A stretch of DNA of 64,000 nucleotides from GCA-2731375 sp964590195 (GCA_964590195.1 CAZPWJ010000015.1:7987-71986), one strand, 5' to 3'; shown: positions 16,864 through 26,683, counted from the first letter of the stretch. Notes: generated from the letters alone by a model not told the origin. A program made the numbers and translations.

Positions 16864-19800
16864 TGTTGTTCTCCCATGTTCACGGATTGGTTGGCCGCGA
16901 TCAGATCACGCAGGGCATCCGGCGTGGAATTGGAACGGGTCTGCCACAGGCCGCGTTCCAGCGCTTCCGCCAGCCGCTCCGCCATTTCCCGCAGCGCTGC
17001 CGGATTGTTTTGGCGCAGAAAATCCAGCACCTCTTCGTCCTTCAAATAGGCCTCATAGACCGCATCGAAATGATGGTCCGAGACCACCCGCGCCGTCGCC
17101 GCGAAGGCAAACAGGTAATCCACCGTCGCCGCCATCTCAAAGGCGCCCTTGTAGCCATGGCGCATGACGCCGGAAATCCATTTTGGATTGACCACCCTGG
17201 ATCTGACCACGCGGCCGATTTCATCTTCCAGGCTGCGGATTTTCGGCGCGAAGGGCCGGCTGTGGTCGTTGTGATAGATCGCCGGCTGGGCACCTGAATA
17301 ATGCCGCACGGCAGCGGTCAAGCCGCCTTCGAACTGGTAGTAGTCATCGGAATCCAGCAGGTCATGTTCCCGGTTGTCCTGGTTCTGCACCACGCCTTGG
17401 GTGGAGGACAGCAAGGACTGGAATTGGCCATGGGCGGGCCGGCCGGATGTCTTGCCGCCATATGCATAGCCGCCCCAGGCCAGATAGGCCCGGGCCAGAT
17501 CGCCGTCATCCTGCCAGCCTCGCTCGTCCATCAGGGCCTGCAGACCAGCGCCATAGGCGCCTGGTTTGGAACCAAAAACACGCGCGGCGGCCAGATGATC
17601 GGCTTCTTCGCTGGAATGGCCGGCCTGGCGCAGGCGCACGCCGTCGGCGCGGGCGCGGGCCGCCAATGGATTGTCGCGCTCGCTTTCGTCTAGGGCCGCG
17701 ACTTCCCGGGCGGCGCTGTCGAACAGGTCAATCTGGGTGGGAAAGGCATCGCGGAAAAAACCCGATATGCGCAAGGTTACGTCCACGCGGGGCCGATCCA
17801 GCATATGGATCGGCAGGATGTCGAAACCGATCACCCGGCGGGAGGCCGGCTCCCACTTTGGCTGCACGCCCATCAGGGCCAGGGCCTGGGCGATGTCGTC
17901 GCCGCCCGTACGCATATTGGCAGTGCCCCAGGCGCTGAGCGCCAGATGTTTCGGCCATTCGCCGTGGGTCTGGCGGTATTCGTCCAACAAAAGGTTGGCT
18001 GACTTCCAGCCCAGCTGCCAGGCGGCGGGGGTGGGCACGGTGCGGCTGTCGACGGAATAGAAATTGCGCCCCGTGGGCAACACATCCAGGCGTCCCCGTG
18101 TCGGCGCCCCCGATGCCCCCGGTTCAACGAATTCGCCATCCAGGCCACGAACTAGAGCGGAGATTTCCACCGCGCCGCAGGCATCCACGGTGGGTGCGAC
18201 ATGTTCCTTGATGGCGTCCAACACGGCGCGGGTCGCCGTCCATTCAGGCTGGGCCGATGCCGTGCCCTCAACCAGCGCGGCGGCCAATTCCTCCAGCCTC
18301 TCCACGGTGTCGCCATGGCTGCGCCAGGCCGCGCCGCTTTGCAGCACGGAAGGTCTTGCGCCGTTCCAGGCATCGCCCAGGGCGCAATCCAGCGGGTCGA
18401 AGGCAAGCTCCAAATCATTCGCCAGCGCCCTGATCAACGATGCATCGCCGGCATTGTCACCTTGCCGGGGCAGCCGGGTCAGGGCGACCAGCAGATCCCG
18501 GCGCAGGCGGCCTTCCAGCGGTTGGCCCAGAATGTGCAGGCCGTCGCGGATCTGCATTTCCTTCAGATCACAGAGATAATTGTCCAGCTTGGCCAGGGCC
18601 GCTGCCTCATCATCGGCCTCGGCGATGCCCGCGTCCTTGTCCAGTCCGATGTCGCGGGTCAGCTCCAGGATCTGCCCGCGCAACAGGTTCAAACGGCGCG
18701 GGTCCAGTCCGGCGGCTTCGTAGAACTCGTCAACCAGCAATTCCAGCTCCGCCAGGGGGCCATAGCTTTCCGCCCGGGTCAGGGGCGGCGTCAAATGATC
18801 CACGATCACCGCCTGGGCCCGCCGCTTGGCCTGGGTGCCTTCGCCGGGGTCATTGACGATAAAGGGATAAAGATGCGGCAGCGGGCCAAAAACAGCTTCT
18901 GGGAAGCAGCTATCGGAAAGTGCCAGGGATTTGCCCGGCAGCCATTCCAGATTGCCGTGCTTGCCCATGTGGACCACGGCCTGGGCGGTAAAGCCCCGGC
19001 GCAGCCAGCCGTAGAAGGCCAGATAGCCGTGCGGCGGCACCAGGTCAGGATCGTGATAGCTCGACTTGGGATCGATGTTGTAACCCCTGGCCGGTTGCAG
19101 GCCGATCACCACGTTGCCCAGAGTGAAGGCGGGCAGGACAAAATTCCCGCCGACCACGAAGGGATCATCCTTGGCCGGACCCCAGCGCTCGTCAACTTTT
19201 TCCCGCACTGCCTCGGGCAGATCGTCAAAAAAGTTTTGATAGTCGGCCACGGCGAACTCAATACCACCCGCACGGCTGGCGCGGTCCTTCAGATTGTTGG
19301 TGGGGCCGGCGGCCAGCTTGCGGATCAGGTCATCGCCCTTGCCCGGCAGGTCCCCCACGTCATAGCCGGCATCGGCCAGGGCGCGCAGCAGGTTCAGGGC
19401 CGAGGCCGGCGAATCCAGCCCGACGCCATTGCCCATGCGCCCATCCTTGTTGGGGTAGTTGGCGAAAATCAGCGCCAGGCGGCGCTCCGCCGCGGGTGTT
19501 TGCGCCAACGTCAACCAATTGGCGGCCAGCTGACAGACGAAATCAATACGGTCCGGCACGCCCTGGTAGGCGATCACCGGCAGCTGCGTGGCTTCATCGA
19601 AGCGCGCCTCGGCCTTGAACGAGACGGCGCGGGAGATGATGCGGCCATCGACCTCGGGCAGGGCAACGTTCATGGCGATGTCCCGGGCGCTCAAACCGTT
19701 CAGGTTATCCCTCCAATCATCCTCGTTGCCGCCTGAGAATATCATCTGAATGACCGGCACGCCGGGACGCTCCAGCGGTGAATCCGCCCGCGCGCCGCCG

Positions 19801-20612
19801 GGTTTGGAAACGGCGAAACCGGTGGCATTCAGGATCACGCCGGGCGGTTCCTCGGCAAAGATGGAATTCACGGTTTCCGCCGATACGCCCTCCTTCAGGG
19901 AGGCGACGAAGACCGGCAGCGGGTTAAGGCCTTTTTCGCGCAGACTTTGGATAACGCCGTCCACCGGGTCCAGATTGCCGGCCTGATACAGCGCCCGATA
20001 AAAGGTTACCGCCGCCACCGGCGCGCCGGGCCGCCAATGCCGGCGCAGATCGTCCAACGACAGGGTGCCCTGGCCAGGCCAGTAGAGGCCCGCGCGCAGC
20101 AAGGGTGCCGGTTCCCGCCATTCGTTTGGCTGGCCCAGCAGATCGGCGGCGTAGGCCAGCAGATTGCCGCCGTTGTCCGGGCCGCCATGGACGAAATATT
20201 GCCATAGGCGATGGCAGCTCTCCGCCGGCAGGGTCGAGAGGCCATGCAGCTCCGCATCGGGCTGATCGTCGCCGGGAATGATCGCCAGGGCGATATTTTC
20301 GCGCCGGCAGCATTGCACCACCTGTTCCACGCCATAGGGCCAATAATTGACACCGCCCAGCAGGCGGACGATAACCAGCCTGGCCGCGCTGATGATGTCG
20401 CCGACGTAAAGATCGACGGACATGTTGTGGCTCAGGTTCATCAGGTTGGCCAGACGCAGACTCGGCCTATTCGAATCCTGCCGGACAGCCGCCAGCATCT
20501 GCAAATCCGTGTCCGCCGCCGATAGGATTACGATGTCGCCGGGGCTTTGGCCCAGGTCCACCGCCTCCGCGCCATCGGAGATTCCGCCGGGTTTGGCCGC
20601 GAGCAAATGCAT
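16860..20612 (-). CDS. cobN: CobN, large subunit of aerobic cobaltochelatase
   Basis: This 1250-residue protein is full length for CobN/BchH-type chelatase subunits. It shows MGKHGNLEWLPGKSLALS, VNDPGEGTQAKRRAQAVIVDHLTPPL and, near the C-terminus, PKWISGVMRHGYKGAFEMAATVDYLF. CobN binds hydrogenobyrinic acid a,c-diamide and cobalt, and normally needs two ATPase partners. No CobS or chelatase CobT gene lies in the window, so the partners must be elsewhere or of the ChlI/ChlD type. It lies 7 bases after cobW. Confidence 0.95.
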   Translation of the reverse strand: MHLLAAKPGGISDGAEAVDLGQSPGDIVILSAADTDLQMLAAVRQDSNRPSLRLANLMNLSHNMSVDLYVGDIISAARLVIVRLLGGVNYWPYGVEQVVQCCRRENIALAIIPGDDQPDAELHGLSTLPAESCHRLWQYFVHGGPDNGGNLLAYAADLLGQPNEWREPAPLLRAGLYWPGQGTLSLDDLRRHWRPGAPVAAVTFYRALYQAGNLDPVDGVIQSLREKGLNPLPVFVASLKEGVSAETVNSIFAEEPPGVILNATGFAVSKPGGARADSPLERPGVPVIQMIFSGGNEDDWRDNLNGLSARDIAMNVALPEVDGRIISRAVSFKAEARFDEATQLPVIAYQGVPDRIDFVCQLAANWLTLAQTPAAERRLALIFANYPNKDGRMGNGVGLDSPASALNLLRALADAGYDVGDLPGKGDDLIRKLAAGPTNNLKDRASRAGGIEFAVADYQNFFDDLPEAVREKVDERWGPAKDDPFVVGGNFVLPAFTLGNVVIGLQPARGYNIDPKSSYHDPDLVPPHGYLAFYGWLRRGFTAQAVVHMGKHGNLEWLPGKSLALSDSCFPEAVFGPLPHLYPFIVNDPGEGTQAKRRAQAVIVDHLTPPLTRAESYGPLAELELLVDEFYEAAGLDPRRLNLLRGQILELTRDIGLDKDAGIAEADDEAAALAKLDNYLCDLKEMQIRDGLHILGQPLEGRLRRDLLVALTRLPRQGDNAGDASLIRALANDLELAFDPLDCALGDAWNGARPSVLQSGAAWRSHGDTVERLEELAAALVEGTASAQPEWTATRAVLDAIKEHVAPTVDACGAVEISALVRGLDGEFVEPGASGAPTRGRLDVLPTGRNFYSVDSRTVPTPAAWQLGWKSANLLLDEYRQTHGEWPKHLALSAWGTANMRTGGDDIAQALALMGVQPKWEPASRRVIGFDILPIHMLDRPRVDVTLRISGFFRDAFPTQIDLFDSAAREVAALDESERDNPLAARARADGVRLRQAGHSSEEADHLAAARVFGSKPGAYGAGLQALMDERGWQDDGDLARAYLAWGGYAYGGKTSGRPAHGQFQSLLSSTQGVVQNQDNREHDLLDSDDYYQFEGGLTAAVRHYSGAQPAIYHNDHSRPFAPKIRSLEDEIGRVVRSRVVNPKWISGVMRHGYKGAFEMAATVDYLFAFAATARVVSDHHFDAVYEAYLKDEEVLDFLRQNNPAALREMAERLAEALERGLWQTRSNSTPDALRDLIAANQSVNMGEQQ

Positions 20613-20619
20613 CGCCGGT

Positions 20620-21675
20620 TCAGTCCTCGGTCTTGGCCACGATCATGGCGCGGATGGCGCCCTCGTCCAGACCATGCAGACCGATCACTACAAGCTGCGA
20701 GGTCCGCGCCTCCCCCTCGCCCCAGTCCCGGTCGTAATAGTGCTGATAGCGGTCGCCAACGCCCTGTACCAACAGGCGCATATCCTTGCCTTCAACGGCA
20801 ATGAAGCCCTTCATGCGCAAGACATCATGGGCGGCGGCGGCCTGGCGCAGTTTGGCCACCAGTGCCTCGGGCTCGGCCACGGCATCGAAAGTCACCACGA
20901 AGCTGTCGAAATCGTCGTGTTCGTGGTCGTCCTCGTCGTCATGATGCGAGGGACGGTTGTCCAGATCGTCTTCCGCCGCCGCGTCCAGGCCCAACAGCGT
21001 GTCGGCGGCAATGGCGCCGTGTTGCGCCGTTACCACGCGGACCGATGGGCGCAGGGCGGCTTGCAGGTCCCCGGCCACGCGGGGTGTCTGGTCAGCGGCC
21101 AGCAGGTCCGATTTGTTCATCACCACCATGTCGGCGCAGGCCAGCTGGTCCGTGAACAGCTCCGCCAGCGGGCTGTCGTGATCCAACGCTTCGTCCGCCT
21201 GCCGCTGCGCCGCCACGGCGTCGGGATCATCAGCGAACAGACCGGCGGCAAAGGCCGGCCCGTCGACCACGGCGACCACGCCATCGACGGTGATACGGGT
21301 GCGGATGGCCGGCCAGTTGAAGGCCTTCAGAAGAGGTTTCGGCAAAGCCAGGCCCGAGGTTTCGATAATGATGTGGTCAATACCCTCGGGCCGGTCCAGC
21401 AGGGCCTCCATGGTGGGTACGAAATCGTCGGCCACGGTGCAGCAGATGCAGCCGTTGGCCAATTCGACAATGTCCTCCTCGGCGCAGTTCTCGGCGCCGC
21501 AGGCCTTGAGGATATTGCCGTCGACCCCCATATCGCCGAATTCGTTGATAATCAGCGCCAGACGCTTGCCATTGGCGGTCTGTAGCAGATGCCGGATCAT
21601 TGAGGTCTTGCCGGCGCCAAGAAAGCCGGTAATCACGGTGGCGGGAATACGTTGCAGATTACTCATGGATGGCAT
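20620..21675 (-). CDS. cobW: CobW, metal-binding GTPase of cobalamin synthesis
   Basis: The 351-residue COG0523 GTPase has Walker A GFLGAGKT, the CxCC metal site GCICCTV, GTP-specificity motif NKSD and an acidic, His-rich stretch (SHHDDEDDHEHDD, about residues 240-255) before the C-terminal domain. It is thought to supply cobalt to the chelatase. It is the first gene after the cobalamin riboswitch; GGAGGGAGGG lies upstream of its ATG. Confidence 0.95.
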   Translation of the reverse strand: MPSMSNLQRIPATVITGFLGAGKTSMIRHLLQTANGKRLALIINEFGDMGVDGNILKACGAENCAEEDIVELANGCICCTVADDFVPTMEALLDRPEGIDHIIIETSGLALPKPLLKAFNWPAIRTRITVDGVVAVVDGPAFAAGLFADDPDAVAAQRQADEALDHDSPLAELFTDQLACADMVVMNKSDLLAADQTPRVAGDLQAALRPSVRVVTAQHGAIAADTLLGLDAAAEDDLDNRPSHHDDEDDHEHDDFDSFVVTFDAVAEPEALVAKLRQAAAAHDVLRMKGFIAVEGKDMRLLVQGVGDRYQHYYDRDWGEGEARTSQLVVIGLHGLDEGAIRAMIVAKTED

Positions 21676-21721
21676 GGTTTAGCGCCCTCCCTCCGAGGAT
21701 CGGTTACATGGTTACAACAAG

Positions 21722-21915
21722 CCGCGCGCGTCTCCTGGCTTTGGGTCGTCGGTCGCGGGGCCTTCCCGGCGGTTGCCCCGCCAGTGACAGTTTCCCGTTT
21801 CCTCGCCATTCACAGTTGCGGGGGCAGCGCCGGATTTTAGAGACCTTGCGGCCTTTCGGGGCAAGGATGGAACACCGGCTTCCGCGCCACGGCGGGCGCA
21901 ACCTAGCACGCATGG
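21722..21915 (-). promoter_or_regulatory. Cobalamin riboswitch
   Basis: Read on the minus strand, the region has the conserved B12 element order: GCGGAAGCCGGTG, then the core GCTGCCCCCGCAACTGTGA, then CACTGGCGG...CCGCCGGGAAGG, and finally AGCCAGGAGAC at 21731-21741. The flanking GCGTGC and GCGCGC segments can close the outer stem. It ends about 25-30 bases before the cobW Shine-Dalgarno (GGAGGGAGGG). I see no strong terminator, so it probably blocks translation when adenosylcobalamin is plentiful. It should control cobW-cobN-cobO-cobQ. Confidence 0.93.
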
Positions 21916-22006
21916 CATCCTGGCGGCAATTGAATTGCCGCTGGCATAATTTGCCGCGCCAGCGTAAAGCTAGAGATTGTTCGGGTCTGCGTATTTTGGA
22001 TTTTCG

Positions 22007-22723
22007 ATGTCAACAATTCTTGTCATGGGCTTTCTGTTGGGACTGCAACACGCCATGGAGGCCGATCACATCGCCGCCGTCGCGGCGCTGGCCGCCGGCA
22101 AGGGCCGCCTGCATTGGATCATGCGCCATGGCTTGTTTTGGGGCCTGGGCCACGCCCTGGCGCTTAGCGCCTTCGCGGGCGCCGTGATGTTGGCGCGGGG
22201 CAGCATTCCCACAGGGTTGAGCGCGGCTTTGGAATTCGCCGTTGCATGTATGTTGATCAGCCTGGGTGCCCTGGTGATCTGGCGCCTGGTACGGGAACGG
22301 CTGCACTTTCATTTGCACCGCCACCGGGACGGAAAACTGCATTTTCACGCCCATAGCCATGCCGGCGAGCGGCAAACCCACGACAAAAACAAACATGATC
22401 ACCAACATGATGGCAACGGTGTCCGCCGCAGCCTGGCCGTCGGCGTGATGCATGGCCTTGCCGGCTCCGCCGCGCTCATCGCCCTGGCCGCGCCGGGACA
22501 ATTTCTCGATGGCATGGGATTTATCTTTCTGTTCGGCGTCGGCTCCATTTTGGGCATGTTGGTGCTGTCATCGGTTATTGCCTTGCCGTTGCTATTGTCG
22601 GGCCGGCTGCTGACCGGCCTTAATCGCGGACTGCGGCTGGGTATTGGCATGGTCTCCATTGCCATTGGCTGTTTTTATGCCTACGCCGGCGCGCCCGCGA
22701 TGTTGGCGCTACTGCAGTCGTGA
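22007..22723 (+). CDS. NicO/NiCoT-like nickel-cobalt transporter
   Basis: The 238-residue membrane protein starts GFLLGLQHAMEADHIAAV, containing the H-x4-DH signature of nickel/cobalt permeases. There are about six helices in two halves and a long His-rich loop between them (around residues 98-140: HFHLHRHRDG, HFHAHSHAGE, KHDHQHDGN). A second conserved half-motif is GVMHGLAGSAALIAL. Cobalt is the likely substrate because it is coupled to cobC (GTGA overlap). The start ATG 22007 lies just beyond the riboswitch region on the opposite strand. Confidence 0.85.
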   Translation: MSTILVMGFLLGLQHAMEADHIAAVAALAAGKGRLHWIMRHGLFWGLGHALALSAFAGAVMLARGSIPTGLSAALEFAVACMLISLGALVIWRLVRERLHFHLHRHRDGKLHFHAHSHAGERQTHDKNKHDHQHDGNGVRRSLAVGVMHGLAGSAALIALAAPGQFLDGMGFIFLFGVGSILGMLVLSSVIALPLLLSGRLLTGLNRGLRLGIGMVSIAIGCFYAYAGAPAMLALLQS

Positions 22724-23715
22724 CCAAGATACCCATGGGACTGCCGCATGGCGGCGAACCGCCCCTAGATAACATGAACGGCGGATCGGATTGGCTGGAC
22801 CTTTCCACCGGCATCGCGCCTTTTGCCTATCCGTTTGCGCCGCCGCCCCAGAATACCTGGAGCCATCTGCCCCGCCGGCGGGAAGAACAAACGTTGCTAT
22901 CAGCCGCCGCCGCCCATTTTGGCCTGGACCGTCTAGACAATCTTTGCCTTGGCCCCGGCTCCCAGGCCTTGTTGCAGCTGTTGCCCGAGCTGTTGCCCGT
23001 TGGGACCGCCGCCGTGCTGGCGCCGACCTATAACGAGCATGCCCACCGCTGGGCTCGCGCCGGCCACCGCGTCGAAGAGATAGCCAGCCTCGCGGCATTG
23101 CCGGCGCAATGCCGTTACCTCGTCGTGGTCAATCCAAACAATCCGACAGGCGAGATGCAAATGCGCGGGGAGCTGCTGGCGCTGGCCGAGAAAATGGCGG
23201 CGCGGGACGGCTATCTAATCGTGGACGAGGCGTTTTGCGACCTTGTGCCCGGGGTCAGCCTGGGGCCGGAGGCCGGGCGGTCCGGTCTGTTGCTCCTACG
23301 CTCGTTCGGCAAGTTTTTCGGCCTGGCGGGTCTGCGTCTTGGATTTTTGCTGGGGCCGGCGGCATTCATCGCCACGGCGCGGGAACGCATCGGCCCTTGG
23401 CCCGTGAACGGACCGGCCCTAGCGATTGCGGCTCAGGCCTATGGTGATGGGGCCTGGATCACGGCTCACCGGAAGGCCCTGGCCCAGCAAGCGGAGCGGT
23501 TGCGGCAGACATTGGCGCGCCACGGCCAGATCATCGGCGGCACTGATTTGTTTGTTCTGTTGCAAGCGGGCAATAGCGCGGCAATTCACGCTGGTTTGGC
23601 CGCGGCCCAAATCCACGTGCGTAATTTTGCCGAACAGGGCACATGGCTACGCTTTGGGTTGCCGGGAGAAGAGGCTGCCTGGAAGCGTTTCGAGGCCGCG
23701 CTTACCCTTATCTGA
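22720..23715 (+). CDS. cobC: Threonine-phosphate decarboxylase-like aminotransferase
   Basis: The 331-residue PLP-dependent class I/II aminotransferase-fold protein is the CobC of alphaproteobacterial clusters, linked to provision of (R)-1-amino-2-propanol phosphate. Key elements are VVNPNNPTGE, LIVDEAFCDL and LLRSFGKFFGLAGLRLGFLLG with the PLP lysine. Start is a GTG overlapping the nicO stop (GTGA); the ATG five codons later is possible. Its last 8 bases overlap the stop region of the convergent dppF. Confidence 0.92.
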   Translation: MTKIPMGLPHGGEPPLDNMNGGSDWLDLSTGIAPFAYPFAPPPQNTWSHLPRRREEQTLLSAAAAHFGLDRLDNLCLGPGSQALLQLLPELLPVGTAAVLAPTYNEHAHRWARAGHRVEEIASLAALPAQCRYLVVVNPNNPTGEMQMRGELLALAEKMAARDGYLIVDEAFCDLVPGVSLGPEAGRSGLLLLRSFGKFFGLAGLRLGFLLGPAAFIATARERIGPWPVNGPALAIAAQAYGDGAWITAHRKALAQQAERLRQTLARHGQIIGGTDLFVLLQAGNSAAIHAGLAAAQIHVRNFAEQGTWLRFGLPGEEAAWKRFEAALTLI

Positions 23716-24706
23716 GGTGGCAGGAGACCACGTGGCCCGGTCCGAATTCCTTTAGCGGCGGCTCTTCGACCTTGCAGCGTTCCTCGGCATAGGGGCAGCG
23801 GGTATGGAAATGGCAGCCTGGCGGCGGCTTAATCGGGCTGGGAACATCGCCTTGCAGAATGGTTTTCTTGCGCCTGATGGTCGGGTCTGGAATGGGCACC
23901 GCCGACAGCAACGCCTCGGTATAGGGATGCTGGGGATTGGTGAACAGGGTTTTCTTGTCGGTGTATTCGACGATCTTGCCCAGATACATCACCGCGATGC
24001 GGTCGCTGATATGTTCGACAACGGCCAGATCATGGGCGATGAAGAGATACGATAGATTCAGCTCCGACTGCAGGTCCATCAGCAGATTGATCACTTGCGC
24101 CTGGATCGAGACATCCAGGGCCGAGACCGGTTCGTCTCCGATGATCACCTGCGGGTTCAAGGCCAGGGCCCGGGCGATGCCGATGCGTTGACGCTGGCCG
24201 CCGGAAAATTCGTGCGGGAAACTTTCCAATTGCGCCTTGCGCAGGCCCACGCGCTCGAACAATTCCGCCGCCCGTTCCTTGCGTTCGGCCGGGGTGCCGA
24301 TATCGTGGACGCGCAGCATTTCCTCGACAATGCCACCCGCCGTCATGCGCGGGTTCAGCGAGGAATACGGATCCTGAAAGATAATCTGCATTTCGCGCCG
24401 GACCGGACGCATGTCGGTCTTGCTTAAATGCGTGATGTCACGGCCGTTCAGCTTGATGCTGCCGTCGGTCGGGTCCAACAGGCGCAGAACCGTGCGGCCC
24501 ACGGTGGACTTGCCGCAACCGCTTTCCCCAACCAGACCCAGGGTTTCGCCCTGGTTGATGTGAAAGCTGACGCCATCGACGGCGTAAACATAACCCGCGT
24601 TTCGCGACAACAGCCCCTTGGAGAGGGGGAAATGTTTTTTCAGGCCCGTTACTTCCAACAGGGGCGGTTCGCCGTCTTGCATCGAAATCTGCGCGGAATC
24701 AGTCAT
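23708..24706 (-). CDS. dppF: Peptide-type ABC importer ATPase (DppF/OppF family)
   Basis: The 332-residue ATPase has Walker A GESGCGKST, Q-loop FQDPYSSLNPR, signature FSGGQRQRIGIARAL, DEPVSALDVSIQ and the C-terminal oligopeptide/dipeptide extension with CHFHTRCPYAEERC. I use the ATG at 24706, behind GGAGGT and overlapping the dppD stop by 8 bases; the frame is open 32 codons further but that part lies inside dppD. The substrate is unknown. Confidence 0.9.
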   Translation of the reverse strand: MTDSAQISMQDGEPPLLEVTGLKKHFPLSKGLLSRNAGYVYAVDGVSFHINQGETLGLVGESGCGKSTVGRTVLRLLDPTDGSIKLNGRDITHLSKTDMRPVRREMQIIFQDPYSSLNPRMTAGGIVEEMLRVHDIGTPAERKERAAELFERVGLRKAQLESFPHEFSGGQRQRIGIARALALNPQVIIGDEPVSALDVSIQAQVINLLMDLQSELNLSYLFIAHDLAVVEHISDRIAVMYLGKIVEYTDKKTLFTNPQHPYTEALLSAVPIPDPTIRRKKTILQGDVPSPIKPPPGCHFHTRCPYAEERCKVEEPPLKEFGPGHVVSCHLR

Positions 24707-25778
24707 TCTGACCTCCATACAAGTTGTCAGAATGCCAACAGGCAGCCCAATGTCCGGGCCGTTTTTCTTCGTAAACCGGATATTCCGCCCGGCATTTATC
24801 ATCGGCGTATTTGCAGCGAGGTGCGAAGGCGCAGCCTGGCGGCAGATCGTTCAATGGCGGTACGATGCCGGGGATCTCCTCCAGCCGCTCGGCCAGATGA
24901 TCACCGCTGCCCTGCTCAACGCCGGTCATGATTTCAAGCTGCGGCACCGAAGCCATCAGGCCGTGGGTATATGGGTGCATGGGCTCGGCGAACAGTGGTT
25001 CAACATCCGCCTCTTCCACCTTGCGCCCGGCGTACATGACGACGACGCGGCGGGCGGTTTCCGCGATAACGCCCAGGTCATGGGTAATCAGAATTACCGC
25101 CGTGCCCAACTCTTCCTGCAATTGTACGATCAGGTCCAGGATCTGTGCCTGGATGGTCACGTCCAGCGCCGTTGTCGGCTCGTCGGCGATCAGGACTTTC
25201 GGGTTGCAGGCCAGGGCCATGGCGATCATCGCCCGCTGCCGCATGCCGCCCGAAAGTTGGTGCGGGTATTCCTTGGCGCGTTGCGCCGGTTCCGGGATCT
25301 TGACCAGATCCAGCATCTCCACCGCCCGCTCCAGGGCCCTGGCCTTGGAATAATCCTGATGCAAAATCAGCGCCTCGGCGATTTGATAGCCGATGGTCAG
25401 AACCGGGTTGAGCGAGGTCATCGGCTCCTGAAAAATCATCGAGATATCGTTGCCCCGGATACCCCGCATCTCGGCTTCGCTCAAGGCCAGAAGGTCCGTG
25501 CCATCCAGCTTCACCGTGCCGCCAATAATCCGGCCGGGAGGTTCCGGTACCAGGCGCATGACTGAAAGCGCCGTGATGCTTTTACCACAGCCTGACTCTC
25601 CAACGATGCCCAGGGTTTCGCCCTTGCGCAGATTAAACGAAACGCCGTCCACCGCCTTGACCGTGCCCTGTCGGGTAAAGAAGTACGTCTGCAACCCCTC
25701 TACTTCCAACGCCAGCTCGCTGCTTTGCGGCTCGACCCGCGCGGATGGGTCCAGGTCACTGTTCGCCATGTCTGTCAT
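24699..25778 (-). CDS. dppD: Peptide-type ABC importer ATPase (DppD/OppD family)
   Basis: The 359-residue ATPase has GESGCGKSIT, FQEPMTSLNPV, LSGGMRQRAMIAMAL, DEPTTALDVTIQAQ and the C-terminal extension with CAFAPRCKYADDKC. In characterised relatives these cysteines can bind an Fe-S cluster. It is the heterodimer partner of the downstream DppF-type ATPase and follows dppC by 11 bases. Confidence 0.9.
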   Translation of the reverse strand: MTDMANSDLDPSARVEPQSSELALEVEGLQTYFFTRQGTVKAVDGVSFNLRKGETLGIVGESGCGKSITALSVMRLVPEPPGRIIGGTVKLDGTDLLALSEAEMRGIRGNDISMIFQEPMTSLNPVLTIGYQIAEALILHQDYSKARALERAVEMLDLVKIPEPAQRAKEYPHQLSGGMRQRAMIAMALACNPKVLIADEPTTALDVTIQAQILDLIVQLQEELGTAVILITHDLGVIAETARRVVVMYAGRKVEEADVEPLFAEPMHPYTHGLMASVPQLEIMTGVEQGSGDHLAERLEEIPGIVPPLNDLPPGCAFAPRCKYADDKCRAEYPVYEEKRPGHWAACWHSDNLYGGQND

Positions 25779-25789
25779 GCTGCTGTTGC

Positions 25790-26683
25790 CTAACTACGCT
25801 GTCTTGGATCGAGAATGTCGCGCAGGGCATCGCCGAACAAATTGGCGCCAAACACGGCCATGGAAATTGCCAGGCCCGGGAAGATCACCAGCCAGGGCGC
25901 GACGCGGACATACTCCGCCGCTGATTCAGATAGCATGCGGCCCCAGGACGGATGTGGCTCCGGCACGCCCAGGCCGAGGAAGGAAAGCGAGGCTTCAACC
26001 AGAATGGCGGCGCCAAGCTGGGCTGTGAACAGGACGATCAGGGGCGCCAGAATATTGGGTAATACATGACGCAACGCCACGCGCATTTCGCTCATCCCCG
26101 CGGCGCGGGCCGCTTCGACAAACGGCATCTCGCGCAATGATAGGGTGGATGACCGCACCACCCGGGCCACGTTCGGTATCAAGGGGATGGAAATGGCAAG
26201 AATGGTGTTTTCCAACGATGGCCCCAACGAGGCTGCCATCACCAGGGCCAGCACCAACAGCGGCAGGGCCTGCATAATGTCTATCAGGCGCTGCATGAGA
26301 AGATCGAACCAGCCCATCAGGTAACCTGACATCAATCCGATAAAGACCCCGATGAAGCCGCCCAGCATGATTGATGCCACACCTACCGTTAACGAAATCC
26401 GGGCGCCATGGATGATCCGGCTGTACATATCCCGGCCCATCATATCGGCGCCCATGACGAACTCGGCGGTCGGTGGCGATAGGGAGGACTCGGCCCTGGT
26501 TTGCAGCGGGTCGTGCGGGGCAAGCACATCAGCGAATATGGCCGAGAATATGAATACCACCATGATCACCGCGCCGATCGCCCCCAGGGGATAGCGCCGG
26601 GCATAGAACATCGTCTTGTCCCAGCGGCCCGAGACATGTGCGCCGGCCTTGACCAGTTCCGCTTGATGGTCGATATCAGCCAT
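25790..26683 (-). CDS. dppC: Peptide-type ABC importer permease (DppC family)
   Basis: The 297-residue permease has an N-terminal cytoplasmic segment, the family's HDPLQT motif after the first helix, MGADMMGRDMYSRIIHGARISL and the ATPase-contact EAA loop around FVEAARAAGMSEMRVALRHVLPN. About six helices. It sits 29 bases after dppB in the same operon. Confidence 0.92.
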   Translation of the reverse strand: MADIDHQAELVKAGAHVSGRWDKTMFYARRYPLGAIGAVIMVVFIFSAIFADVLAPHDPLQTRAESSLSPPTAEFVMGADMMGRDMYSRIIHGARISLTVGVASIMLGGFIGVFIGLMSGYLMGWFDLLMQRLIDIMQALPLLVLALVMAASLGPSLENTILAISIPLIPNVARVVRSSTLSLREMPFVEAARAAGMSEMRVALRHVLPNILAPLIVLFTAQLGAAILVEASLSFLGLGVPEPHPSWGRMLSESAAEYVRVAPWLVIFPGLAISMAVFGANLFGDALRDILDPRQRS

